Source: Cadophora sp. MPI-SDFR-AT-0126
Lineage: Eukaryota; Ascomycota; Leotiomycetes; Helotiales; Ploettnerulaceae
Direction of reading: 5' to 3'
Assembly: GCA_020747065.1 (NCBI GenBank)
Contig: JAGMVK010000010.1
Location: 1,240,001-1,304,000 of the forward strand
Length of the DNA: 64,000 bases
Shown here: positions 48,701 to 57,922 of the stretch, piece after piece
Layout: the number at the start of each line of letters is the position of its first letter
Numbering within the stretch: the stretch's first letter is position 1
The notes under the pieces: model-generated
Seen by the model: only the letters and a program-made list of their open reading frames with translations
Database searches by the model: none
What the model was told of the DNA's origin: nothing
Position numbers and translations under genes: made by a program

Positions 48701-51381
48701 CCACGGGATCTTCAAGGGGCTCAGAATCACGACGAGTTATCGCTCCGCACACTGTTTCTCACCTCATTCCGGAACAACTTGCTGGGATGGTTTTTGATCA
48801 CGAGAGTAAGAAGTGGGTCAAGACCAAGACTGCAGGCATTGACAACGGTGCAAGGAACTTCCTTCCATCAGACGAAACTGACGAAGATCCTTTTGGTGAT
48901 ATACCCGATCTTTCTGTTGACGAGACTCAAGAGCTGCAAAGGATCAAAGCAGTGGCTGCAAAACGCAAAGAAGATGAGCGAATATCTCAAGAGCACCGTA
49001 ACGACATCCCAATGCAGTCCTCTTTGACAGCTCCCGCGATGTCCAACATCAGAGCACAAGCGTATGCCGATCACAACTCTTCGCTGGAGCCATCCAAAGT
49101 TGCGCAACTTCCGTCAGAGCAGCGAGCTCCAATTGTAGATCCAAATGTTCAGCCACACAAAAATGGACCGCCCCCTAGGAAGCAACCAAGCATTCCCGAG
49201 AAACCCAAGCATGCTGAAAGAGAAACTTTTGTCACCGAGGTGGTTGAAAAGGAAATCTCAATTCATGAGGATCGAGTGGAATCTCAAAGTCCTCGAAGGC
49301 GACGAAATGTCACCATCTCCTTCTCATCCCCTCTAGCATCGATCATCCAGGGCTCGACATATGATGCCGATAGCAGCATTGACCGTGACGCTGATGATGC
49401 TAGCCAGCTCGAGACGGAAGCTGAAGATGATGTTGCAAATGACAGTATTGTTGTTCTGAAGAAAAAGGCCACCTCCACGCAAAGAAGCTCGTCGACCAAG
49501 ACTCGGTCTACGTTTAGGAGTACATCTCGTCGTATGTCTCTCGGCGGCCACAAATTCTCCGCTCGGCCAGTGTCACGCATTGACGAGCAAGACGAAGACT
49601 CGACGAACGAGAACTTGACAGACCAGCAAAGGCGGAGCGTCAGTATCATTGTGTCAACCCCTGTTCCATCCAGACACCCATCAGGTATCATCCTCGCTAC
49701 ACCTCGTCCCAGTCATGAGATTGGCACTCTTACACTGACGCCACTTTCGGACTTTACTGTGCACCAAGCGGATGTTTCGCTTGGCCTTGATGTTAGCTAT
49801 GTTGCTCAAGGCCACCGGTATACTGTTGGGAATGATTCTAAGAAAGCCCTCTCCCTGTCAATAAAGGACCTGGTCGAGAAACTCACGGAAGTAGAGCCTT
49901 ACGAACCATTCTGGGAGAATATAAAGGAACTCAGTCTCAGAGACAAGAGGCTAACTAACCTCCACAAGCTCAACGAGTTCTGTGAAGAGCTAGTACAGCT
50001 AGATGTCTCTCACAACCAGATTCGACAGCTAGATGGCGTGCCTACAACAACCCGAAGCCTTCTTATATCGCACAACCGCCTGAACGACCTTGCTGCGTGG
50101 AACCACTTGCATAACTTGCAATATATCGATGTCTCCAATAACGAGCTAGAATCTATGTCGGCGTTGAGGTCTCTTGTCCACTTGAGAGGCATTCGAGCAG
50201 ATAATAACAAGATCAAAAGCTTGGAAGGTGTGAATCAGCTGGATGGACTACTCAGTCTTCGTCTCCGTGGGAATGCTATCACTTCAATTGACTTCCAGAA
50301 CACAATGCTCCTACGGCTTTCAGACCTTGACATGAAGAACAACGAAATCACTGATGTTCGGAATCTCCAGGAGTTGCGATCGCTCTCGGCTCTCGATCTA
50401 GAAGATAATCGTTTGTTCGATCTCTCCACGAACGAAGTTATGAGAAGTTTGAGGTACTTGAAGTTGAGCGGCAATAGTCTGGAAAACATTGACGTTAGCA
50501 TGTTTCCTAATTTACGCCTGCTTTATCTGGATCGAAATCGCTTGGAGATGGTATCTGGCCTTTTGAAGACCAAGTATCTTGACAGCCTGTCAATGCGCGA
50601 GCAGCAAGCTGGCAGTGTCATTGACAAATCATTCCTTTCAGATGCATGCGAAGTTCGCAAACTCTTCCTCTCCGGTAACTTTTTGGGAACTTTCGAGCCT
50701 CCAGTCGACTTTCTTAATTTGCAATACCTTGAGCTTGCAAACTGTGGTATCGAGACCCTGCCAGATGATTTTGGACACGCCGTTCCTAACACTAGAATTT
50801 TGAATCTCAATTTTAACGCATTGAGGGATATCAAGCCCTTGGTCGGCATTGCCCGTCTCAAGAAGCTTCATTTGGCTGGCAACCGGCTGGCCAGATTGAG
50901 ATCGACTACTTGCGTCCTGGCACAATTCCCGACAATGTCATTGGCTGATCTTCGAGGAAATCCACTCACCCTTGGGTTCTACACTGCTGTGACGGAAAGC
51001 AGACTGATTTCACGGCGGGATATAGAGGAAGAAAAGGACGTGCAGATCCAAGAGCCTTTCACCCTTGGGGCTGCTGATAGAGGAAAGGATGATAAGTACG
51101 CCTCGTGTCTAGATATGGAGACACGGATGCTGAGGAGGGTGTATGAGGTGATGATCTTGAGCAACTGTCGCCGGATCAAGACACTTGATGGTCTGGAGAT
51201 TACAAAGTCCTTATTGCAGAGCAAGGACAGAGTATGGGAAGCTTTGGTACGAGCAGGAGTTTTTGAACCCCATTCTGCGGAGGGAACAGCAGAGGGCTCT
51301 GGGAAAGAGAATGCGAATCCCAAACCAGAACCTGAGAAGCCAGTTGAAGAGAGATGGCCTGGAGAGGACAGTTTTGCTTAA
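45721..51381 (+). CDS. Cdc11/Nud1-like leucine-rich repeat scaffold of the septation initiation network
   Basis: Seen: a single uninterrupted ORF of 1886 aa, starting MEQAWLDSLSEDWVSQPAGSP. The first 1350 residues are disordered, polar and rich in SP/TP and RxxS sites. Leucine-rich repeats run from about 1390 to 1790: examples are LHKLNEFCEELVQLDVSHNQ, LQYIDVSNNELESM, LSALDLEDNRLFDL and LKKLHLAGNRLARL. A conserved C-terminal cap with YEVMILSNCRRIKTLDG follows. Known: Cdc11 (fission yeast) and Nud1 (budding yeast) anchor SIN/MEN kinases at the spindle pole body to trigger septation and mitotic exit, and their LRR block is C-terminal as here. The N-terminal WxxSLSEDWV-type start is also seen in fungal orthologues. 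Inferred: spindle-pole scaffold regulated by phosphorylation. Confidence 0.9.
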   Translation: MEQAWLDSLSEDWVSQPAGSPAASLPSLSNSTSDSSKPRPAASRIPKFDPQKKAWTPAYDAENSPLSERSINEHNIPLSQRRPSKLREITNGTRGRRISRTLSASTTQSVQYHTIEHKSVSLSPRRGVHETPEWKRRLLHGDVAYGEQRDLFSPAGLENIFRPPPAQIAASSQVQTVQEFEEESVMPSSPPPYNRNRKPAQDNGAEEEEHHNEAQARQQPRAMKYRLADEGGSEFSVDDLSRGSSFRPVPPPDRPAQVTAIRSDSASEPESSAIQVQDAGRTVSGQSDMRNEKLSPIYIARHNNVDGKIDYAALNLPPAELKRRLDIIRENTPGQSSQYQNESSEVLPVDMTTETDDFAHNGRFVNLNRGGQSQEGSFQKRMLSPSSLPAIDESTMLPEESMQASTPKELPNIRKTRVSNEYPKPITAPASAPEVHTPHQSPKKSTEKSSKSSSGSPLKIFGTHDTFTNQKLLRRLSQFEGDLDQPGTEISGAMQESTAEWNDAFVAASSPEKPSKESRMQRGNGRKMNSFGAGELDSFQFSERSYDTNGSNTGDEDRGNVVLPVLNPNTQCSFTFQLEPSPELSDGVVMHHRAKYTTTTSTTRKITSIRKTTRPGTGSSVISADAFSPQPEDLKTPRKRNGDSEGKRLPKTPLKDPTPKRRRTLNKSETTYAERRESTGELDSLKDTHNQMQSVVGRKRKDARHGDDQQAANPTVLAMRQILRPRTPTPSQRSSQQHENAPFLEADLPDLERAKRQQEQKLAKIQAELDSTGPFRMSAALGLGQHMLDESRKGSVTTQDFLDEAKKIMAGIRGKTRPRSGLTSLEESESENDRGISAEGGTYDDVEDSYQESTQEPFSRPPSREGKPLLRLPQKQEDPALLDHLRKYQETSDINGVIASSMRSIAMAKEAVDVAKEIDRRTDETIARSSSRPMNPGESVESEPPNIRISQNPDAQRKRKHSTSSIRTGEDHEAEFPSQGSNGSSGQSTARSIPTGSSRGSESRRVIAPHTVSHLIPEQLAGMVFDHESKKWVKTKTAGIDNGARNFLPSDETDEDPFGDIPDLSVDETQELQRIKAVAAKRKEDERISQEHRNDIPMQSSLTAPAMSNIRAQAYADHNSSLEPSKVAQLPSEQRAPIVDPNVQPHKNGPPPRKQPSIPEKPKHAERETFVTEVVEKEISIHEDRVESQSPRRRRNVTISFSSPLASIIQGSTYDADSSIDRDADDASQLETEAEDDVANDSIVVLKKKATSTQRSSSTKTRSTFRSTSRRMSLGGHKFSARPVSRIDEQDEDSTNENLTDQQRRSVSIIVSTPVPSRHPSGIILATPRPSHEIGTLTLTPLSDFTVHQADVSLGLDVSYVAQGHRYTVGNDSKKALSLSIKDLVEKLTEVEPYEPFWENIKELSLRDKRLTNLHKLNEFCEELVQLDVSHNQIRQLDGVPTTTRSLLISHNRLNDLAAWNHLHNLQYIDVSNNELESMSALRSLVHLRGIRADNNKIKSLEGVNQLDGLLSLRLRGNAITSIDFQNTMLLRLSDLDMKNNEITDVRNLQELRSLSALDLEDNRLFDLSTNEVMRSLRYLKLSGNSLENIDVSMFPNLRLLYLDRNRLEMVSGLLKTKYLDSLSMREQQAGSVIDKSFLSDACEVRKLFLSGNFLGTFEPPVDFLNLQYLELANCGIETLPDDFGHAVPNTRILNLNFNALRDIKPLVGIARLKKLHLAGNRLARLRSTTCVLAQFPTMSLADLRGNPLTLGFYTAVTESRLISRRDIEEEKDVQIQEPFTLGAADRGKDDKYASCLDMETRMLRRVYEVMILSNCRRIKTLDGLEITKSLLQSKDRVWEALVRAGVFEPHSAEGTAEGSGKENANPKPEPEKPVEERWPGEDSFA

Positions 51382-51608
51382 GATGTTGTCTATAACGAGT
51401 ATGACGTGTATTACGAGTACGTGTTATGGTGTGAAATAGCATGGTGTTCGGGTCCAATGGCATGGGCGGAGTTAATATTGTATATTGGAATGGTGGTATC
51501 AATAATGACTGCATGATACCATATATAGAATTTACCTCCTGGCGAATGCCAACCAACCATATATATCCACTATCACATGTGAGGCATTACTTAATTTCAT
51601 TCATACTC
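51382..51608. other. Short convergent spacer
   Basis: The 227 bp between the stop codons of two convergent genes are AT-rich and presumably hold both polyadenylation regions. Confidence 0.45.
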
Positions 51609-52513
51609 TTACAATTTGGCCTTATTGGCATTCCTCTCCCACTCAACAACTCTCTTTCTCCCCACCTCCCTACTCTCATCATCCTTCCTCAATATTTCCT
51701 TATCCCTCTTCTCCTCCCTCTCATGCCCCTCTAAATACCCCAACGTCTCCCTAAACATCTCGCCCTTCAACAGCCCGTAAACCCCAGTCTTACTCCTCTG
51801 CGTCAACGTCCTCTCCTCCACAAACTTTAGCACCTCCTCCATGCCTCCCAATCCGTCTACAATCCCGCTAATTAGCGCATCTTTGCCGCTGAAGCGTTTC
51901 GCTTCTAAGACCATAGCCTTGTAGACTTGGGGCGTGAGTTTCTGTCGGAAGATTGAGGACATGGCTGGTTTGAGGGGGACGCCTAGATCGAGCTCATTGA
52001 GGCAGAGAAAGCCGCGGGAAGGATTGAAAATGCGGTAGTCGTGGTACATGGCGAGCATGAAGCCACCGGCGAAGGCGTGGCCGTTAACAAGGGCTACTGT
52101 TGGCATAGGATATCTGTAGGACAGGTTCATTAGCACGGCTCCCCACTACCTTGGGGGTAGACCCATAAGCGATGATCTCAGAGGGAGACATACGTTAACA
52201 ATCTCTTGAAGAGAGCGTACATGCTATTCGGGAAGAACCCCTCTGTGTTCGAAGCATGTTCCAGATCCAATCCATTGCTGAAGAATTTCTGAATTCCTGA
52301 CGTGGTAATCACTACTCCGTGCGGGTACGAGAACTCAAGAATATCTAGAGCGAGGATGATGGATTGGCAGAAGGAGGTTACGAGGCGATTATCGGGTGGA
52401 GATGTGAACGTTAGAATGTAGACTCCTGGAGATGGCGTTGTGCAGACGACTGTGCCGGAGGTCTGCTTGTCGGTGGAGAGGATGGGGACTGTGAAGAGTG
52501 GTTGGGCTGCCAT
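51609..52513 (-). CDS. Peroxisomal enoyl-CoA hydratase/isomerase (ECI-like) with PTS1
   Basis: Seen: exons 52513-52194 and 52113-51609, 80 bp intron, 274 aa. The crotonase fold is shown by YILTFTSPPDNRLV, the acyl-CoA-binding ITTSGIQKFFSNGLDLEH and, after the splice, PTVALVNGHAFAGGFMLAMYHDYRIF, which forms the oxyanion hole. LNELDLGVPLKPAM carries the Glu expected of delta3-delta2-enoyl-CoA isomerases. The C-terminus is NKAKL, an acceptable PTS1 tripeptide (AKL). Known: such enzymes shift double bonds in beta-oxidation of unsaturated fatty acids. Inferred: peroxisomal enoyl-CoA isomerase. It shares a 506 bp divergent promoter with ALG2. A hydratase function cannot be excluded. Confidence 0.88.
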
Positions 52514-53019
52514 GTTGGAAAATTGGGTGATTATGATAGATTGGTCTGGTCTGCAGATTGGAGAGTAAAGGGTTTTAAGTCGATGTTGAAGGAAGCTCTT
52601 TAAGTTGGAGTTGAAGATACTAATCAAAACATGTGAGTCCGGACCTCGGCTCGTACTTGGAGAGCCGGAATGAGAACTCTCAAAACATTCCAGGATGAAT
52701 GAGGTACAAGTTGATGTCAAAAATTGAGAAATTCATGAATTCCATAATCAGATTTCGATTACGTCAAATTTCTTGCATCATAAATAGTTTCTACTACTTG
52801 CCAAACAGCAACGGGCATCGAAATTGAAGCTGCTCATCCAAGGTTAAATGCAAGGCTGAAAGTTGATGGTGGTGGGGAGGCCAACCACATGCTGGTGCAG
52901 ATTCCAGATAAGCGCGAGGCTGAATATCGGGGTCTTGGCATCGCCTGCAGGTGGATTCGATATCTGGCACGATAGACTCCAGCTCACTTCTATTCATTGT
53001 CCCTTTCTCTAACGCAACA
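52514..53019. promoter_or_regulatory. Divergent promoter of the enoyl-CoA isomerase-like gene and ALG2
   Basis: These 506 bp lie between two start codons facing away from each other. I saw no distinct motif or ORF of note. Confidence 0.4.
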
Positions 53020-54660
53020 ATGGCGTCTGGCACAGAGAAAAAGAAGACAATAATCTTCTTCCATCCCGACTTGGGCATTGGAGGCGCGGAGCGATTAGTG
53101 ATTGATGCCGCTGTGGGACTTCAGAACCGGGGCCATAAAGTCGTTATCTTCACCAGCCATTGTGATCCCAAGCACTGCTTTGATGAAGCTCGAGATGGTA
53201 AGAGCTCCGTTGTTTTGGCATCTGCATAACCTAATGAATTTCTCAGGTACTCTCGATGTCCGAGTTCGCGGCAACTGGTTAATACCTGCCTCCATCTTCT
53301 CCCGATTCACGATCATTTGCGCTATCCTCCGCCAGCTCCATATCATTTTCGCAACATACTACTACTCCGAGTTCAAAAAACTGAAACCAGATGCATTTTT
53401 CGTCGACCAACTCAGCGCAGGGCTGCCATGGCTAGCTTACCTCTATCCCGAGCCGCGAATACTGTTCTACTGCCACTTCCCAGATCTTTTGTTGGCGCAA
53501 GGCCGTTCAGCATGGTGGAAGCGGATGTACAGAATACCCTTCGACTTCATCGAACAGTGGAGCATGAGTTTTGCGGATTCGATTGCCGTGAACTCGGGGT
53601 TTACGAAGGGGGTTGTGGGTAGTGTGTGGCCAGATCTAGTTGCAGAGAAAGATTTGCAGATTGTGTATCCTTGTGTTGACACTAAAGAGAAGAAGACAGA
53701 CTTTGTTGATGATCCAGTTGCCGCGTGGCAGGAAAAGAGCATTTTGTTGAGTATAAATCGGTTTGAGAGGAAGAAGGACATTGGACTTGCGATCAAAGCA
53801 TACGCTGGGCTGGAGAAAAAGGAACGAGAGAATGTGATGTTGGTACTTGCAGGTTAGTATTCTGGAAATCCTCTGGTTTCACATTGCTAACAATTTCAGG
53901 CGGCTACGATAATCGTGTTCAAGAAAATGTGGTCTACCACAAGGAACTTGTACAAATGGCTGAGACTATGGGTCTCAAGACTGCAACAACGAAGACAATA
54001 GTCACGGCTCTGAATGTCCCGGATGACGTCGACATTCTGTTCTTATTATCAGTACCGAATGCTTTGAAGGATATTTTGCTCAAGTCAGCTCGTCTACTCG
54101 TTTACACCCCCTCAAACGAGCACTTTGGCATTGTACCCCTGGAGGCAATGCTAGCTGGAGTTCCTGTCCTGGCTGCGAACACTGGAGGTCCACTCGAAAC
54201 AGTTGTCGAAGGAAAGACCGGTTGGCTCTGCCCACCCGAGGATACCAAAAGCTGGACCGCGGTTATGAACAATGTACTGCACAAGATGTCCGATAAAGAC
54301 ATCAAGAAAATGGGGAGTGCTGGCATTGACAGAGTCAAAAGCGAGTTCTCGGACGTGAAAATGGCCGAGAGACTGGACGAAATCATCACAGCTATGGCTG
54401 ATGTGCCACGAAGGAGTTGCATCCAAATATCGATGTTCAGTATGACTGTCCTGCTTGTGATCTACGACACGGGATACTACGTGTACAAATCGCAAAATGA
54501 GGAGATTTATGCGAAGGGCATACAGAAAAAACTATTGCCTCCATTTACGTATAGCGCGCTGGCGGTCGTATGTTGGATTGGGTACTTAGCGATTGGTCTG
54601 ATGGGGATAGGGAAGCCAAAGGCTTGGCAGGTAGTAGAAAGGTCGAAAAAGTCTCAATGA
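53020..54660 (+). CDS. ALG2: Alpha-1,3/1,6-mannosyltransferase ALG2
   Basis: Seen: exons 53020-53197, 53247-53852 and 53900-54660, introns 49 and 47 bp, 514 aa. An in-frame ATG at 52951 exists; MASGTEKKKT at 53020 has the better context and fits family starts. The GT4 fold starts with IIFFHPDLGIGGAERLVID (about 8-26); later blocks include FYCHFPDLLL and SINRFERKKDIGLAI. The GT4 glutamate pair lies in EHFGIVPLEAMLAG. Two hydrophobic segments near the C-terminus (SMTVLLVIYDTGYYVY and YSALAVVCWIGYLAIGLMG) anchor the protein in the ER membrane. Known: ALG2 adds the second and third mannose to the dolichol-linked N-glycan precursor on the cytosolic face of the ER. Inferred: essential housekeeping gene. 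Confidence 0.96.
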
Positions 54661-55355
54661 AAACGAGAGAGGATTGTAGTTGAATGGAAATCTCAAACGG
54701 GAAGATGGCATGCACGAATTGTGCATATCACGAACAGACACATCAAGACACAGGGCAGTGCAGCCAATGATGTTATCTCTTTGCTTCACCGTACACGGAT
54801 ACTCCTGAGAACGGAAGCATCTGCTGTGCGTAAGAAGGGTCGTCACACCGCCTCACTAAATAGTCAATATAGGGAGGAATCCCTCTGTCGTTGAATCCGA
54901 AAGATGCCGCTTGACAAACAGTCCAGCATAATCTCATAATCTCTGGGAAGCAATTATGGAATCATATAAATTATGATCATATCAAACACTAGCACTAGTA
55001 AATAAATGTTACTCGATCACGCCTTCATCGCTTCTCGCTTGTGGCAAAAAAACAAGCCTTTTAGACCCAAAACCTTAAAATTGACCTTCAAACTTTCCAC
55101 CCCATCAACAACTCTGTCTATTCCACAACTCCCGAATGAACAATCTCACATTTAGAGGATTTTGAAACATTAGGCCCACTTTCAAGCGCAAGCTACTCAG
55201 CGGGAGCTTCCCCAGCCAAACAAACCACCGATAGGGGATTCAAACACACCCGGCATCGGTTACCCGCAGCTCACCCAATCTCACATCTCGCTGGTGCTGG
55301 GAGAGTCAGGGTCACTTGTCGAAGCTTGGAATTGACCACGTACCTGCTTGTCGGG
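54661..55355. other. Intergenic region upstream of the FAD oxidoreductase gene
   Basis: It contains the 3' flank of ALG2 and the promoter of the next plus-strand gene. No gene or repeat could be supported. Confidence 0.45.
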
Positions 55356-56902
55356 ATGGTTCTAATAATGCGTGCAGCGCCCATGAGGGCGCTGCCTTCC
55401 AGGAGGGTCCTGCTTTGTGCTGCGAGTGTGTTGGTAGAACCGAAATTCGCTGAGCTGAGAAGATTTTCCCAGATGAAGAGCGATACAAAGTATGAGGCGG
55501 TGGTCGTGGGTGCTGGTAAGTGCATCTCTTTGTCAAGTTCTGTTTCCTGGTATTCATAAAGGACACGATAATGTTTGAGATGAACTTGTCTTTGTACCGA
55601 TTTTCTTCTCAGATTGATGTTTCCAGTCTGATCTATAACCACCAGGGCTAACCCTCTCCAGGTCCAGCAGGCATTGCCGTAGTAGGCAACCTACTAGAAC
55701 AGAATAAAAAGCCCATACTATGGGTTGATCATGAATTGAAAGCTGGCCGTCTCAACAAATACTACCGGGAGGTTCCAAGGTAAGCTTTGTTCCTCCGTTC
55801 AAAATCGGCCCAGCACGTGATCTAATATGCCAACAGTAATACCAAAGTCAAGCGCTTTATATCCTATGCCGAGGGGGTAGCGCCGTTCCGAGAAGTAGCG
55901 AAAGAGACACCGACTCCCAATGCATACACTCATCTCAAAAGTCTTGACCAAGAAGATACTTGCCATATCGCCCAAGCAGCAGACCTCTGTCTCATGCTCA
56001 CCAAAGGCTTGGACGAGTCGAAGGGAGTACACAAACAGCTTGGGGATGTATCCGGTGCATCATGGACAGATGTAAGTTTGTTTGCTACATACCTATCCCA
56101 AGGCAGATCATGAGCTGAGAGCATCAAGTCCAACAAATGGGACGTCACCATCAACTCGCCAGATGAGAAGTTTCCTGGCCCTACAACTGTTTCCGCAGAC
56201 CTTCTTGTTCTCTGTACCGGCTCCTCGCCAACCACCAGGCCACTCCCCGTAGACAATCTTACAGACATCGGACTCGACCCAGCTTTGAACCCACCTCTTC
56301 TTGCCAAAATTCTCCCCAGCAAGGAAGCCCAAACAGTAGGCGTAATCGGCGCCTCTCACAGCGCAATTCTCGTCCTCCGCAACCTCTATAACCTTGCAAG
56401 CTCATCACATCCCAACCTCCGAGTCCTTTGGTTTACTCGCCACCCTCTACGCTACGCGGAAGAGCGCGACGGCTGGATCCTCCGAGACAACACTGGTCTG
56501 AAAGGCGCAGTCGCTACTTGGGCTAAAGAGAATCTGGAAGAAGACGTCATGCCCTCTTCAGATGTCAGTAAGTACATCAAGAAGATCAGCACACACACCG
56601 ACGAAGAGGCGGCATATCAACGCTTCCTACCTTCTTGCACGCATGTCGTCCAGGCAGTGGGATTTAAGCAAGATAAAGTGCCGATTTTGAAGAGGAATGG
56701 GGAGGACTTGGAGGTCAAGTATAACAACAAGACCGCTGGGTTTGCAGATGCAAAGGGGGAGAAGGTCAAGGGATTGTATGCAGCGGGCATTGCGTGGCCG
56801 GAACAGGTGACTGACCCTGAGGGCAATGTGGAGCTTGCTGTTGGGCTGGCGAAGTTTATGAAGTACCTGAAGAGAGTCACCCCGGAGTGGACTTCGAAAT
56901 AG
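55356..56902 (+). CDS. FAD/NAD(P)-binding pyridine nucleotide-disulfide oxidoreductase-like protein
   Basis: Seen: exons 55356-55515, 55662-55779, 55837-56071 and 56120-56902, introns 146, 57 and 48 bp, 431 aa. The last intron has a second in-frame acceptor at 56128, which would drop three residues. The N-terminal 45 residues are Arg/Ala/Leu-rich ([14 protein letters not shown]) and could be a mitochondrial presequence; an internal Met ([10 protein letters not shown]) would give a cytosolic form. A Rossmann motif spans exons 1-2: [19 protein letters not shown] second nucleotide-binding block reads [14 protein letters not shown], and a conserved C-terminal block is [19 protein letters not shown]. 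Known: the fold is shared by monooxygenases and disulfide reductases. No CxxC redox pair was seen. Substrate unknown. Confidence 0.8.
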
Positions 56903-57574
56903 ATGCAGAAGATATGGGGCTTAGAATCATTTTTGCATAGCATTGACGAGCGCTGTAGTTCGATATAAACTAATAAGAAAGGTTTCTGACCGTCCAAAAT
57001 TGTACCCATGGAGGGCATGTTCCTTAGGGACCCGCGAAAGGTTCCGAATCTGGAGTCGAAAGGGTACTAGGATTAGCTTGTGAAGCGACCAAGAGCGATA
57101 TTTTGTGAGCTTGGTAGAAGCGATATTGTGATAAGCTGGCTACTCTTTTCTGCAACATCAATGCTGGCTATAGAAAGCATAAGTAATGCAAAGAAATACG
57201 GTATAGGATTGTTCTACGGGTATTCAATTCTCGAGAATATGTGCTGTCGAATTACGAAGTGGCCTGGCAAAGTACTTATGCCTCCGTTAGCAGAAGTTTT
57301 ATACAATTAGAAGTACCTTCATAATGCTACCACCTAGCTTGCATAGTCCACGTCCGACACTACCCCGAGGTTCCGAGTGCAGGAACCAAACAACAGCCGG
57401 TAGTTATTAACCGAGTAGAGCTTCAGTGCCAGTCCATCTGATACATCTCGCTTATACTTATTGATGGAGCCTTAACTAAACACTCAATACCACTAACCAA
57501 TTAGAGAAGCCCAATCATTAGAAGAACACGAACGCTCCTTTCCCCCGATTCCGTCCCCTGTCAAGATCCGAAGT

Positions 57575-57788
57575 GGCTAAATGGGGCTTTGAATATGGTT
57601 GTATTTGTGGGGAATCCTTGCTGTTCTTGGTGTCCTCGCACACAGTGGCTGATATGCCCTTTAGACTAAGCCCGCCTTAAATGAATACAACGCTATCTCA
57701 AGTACCCATTTGACAGAGAGTGTGCTCGAAGAGTATGTTGCCGGTGCCGATTCCGAGGCCTGATTGCAATGGACTGCTGAATGTGGGG
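57575..57788 (+). promoter_or_regulatory. XlnR-type and CreA-type sites upstream of the glucuronoyl esterase gene
   Basis: GGCTAAA at 57575-57581 matches the XlnR/Xyr1 consensus exactly. GTGGGG at 57607-57612 and 57783-57788 match CreA SYGGRG. All lie 135-350 bp upstream of the ATG. The family context, hemicellulose induction and glucose repression, makes these plausible, though short motifs do occur by chance. Confidence 0.45.
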
Positions 57789-57804
57789 ACTTCGTTTAGG
57801 AGAG

Positions 57805-57810
57805 TATATA
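57805..57810 (+). promoter_or_regulatory. TATA-like box of the glucuronoyl esterase gene
   Basis: TATATA lies about 115 bp upstream of the ATG at 57923, which suits an inducible secreted-enzyme gene. Confidence 0.4.
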
Positions 57811-57922
57811 GCTAACTATTTCCCACTGAAGATATTATCTGAGTGTTCGGATGCTCCTTTTTCAACGCAAGACTATCCCTATTTTTCTCCTCGTTGAAGC
57901 CATAGGCTCCTTCAAATTCACG

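Larger units (their letters stand above)
56903..57922. other. Intergenic region with the glucuronoyl esterase promoter
   Basis: The first half contains only short ORFs. The second half carries XlnR-like, CreA-like and TATA-like elements, listed separately. Confidence 0.5.
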
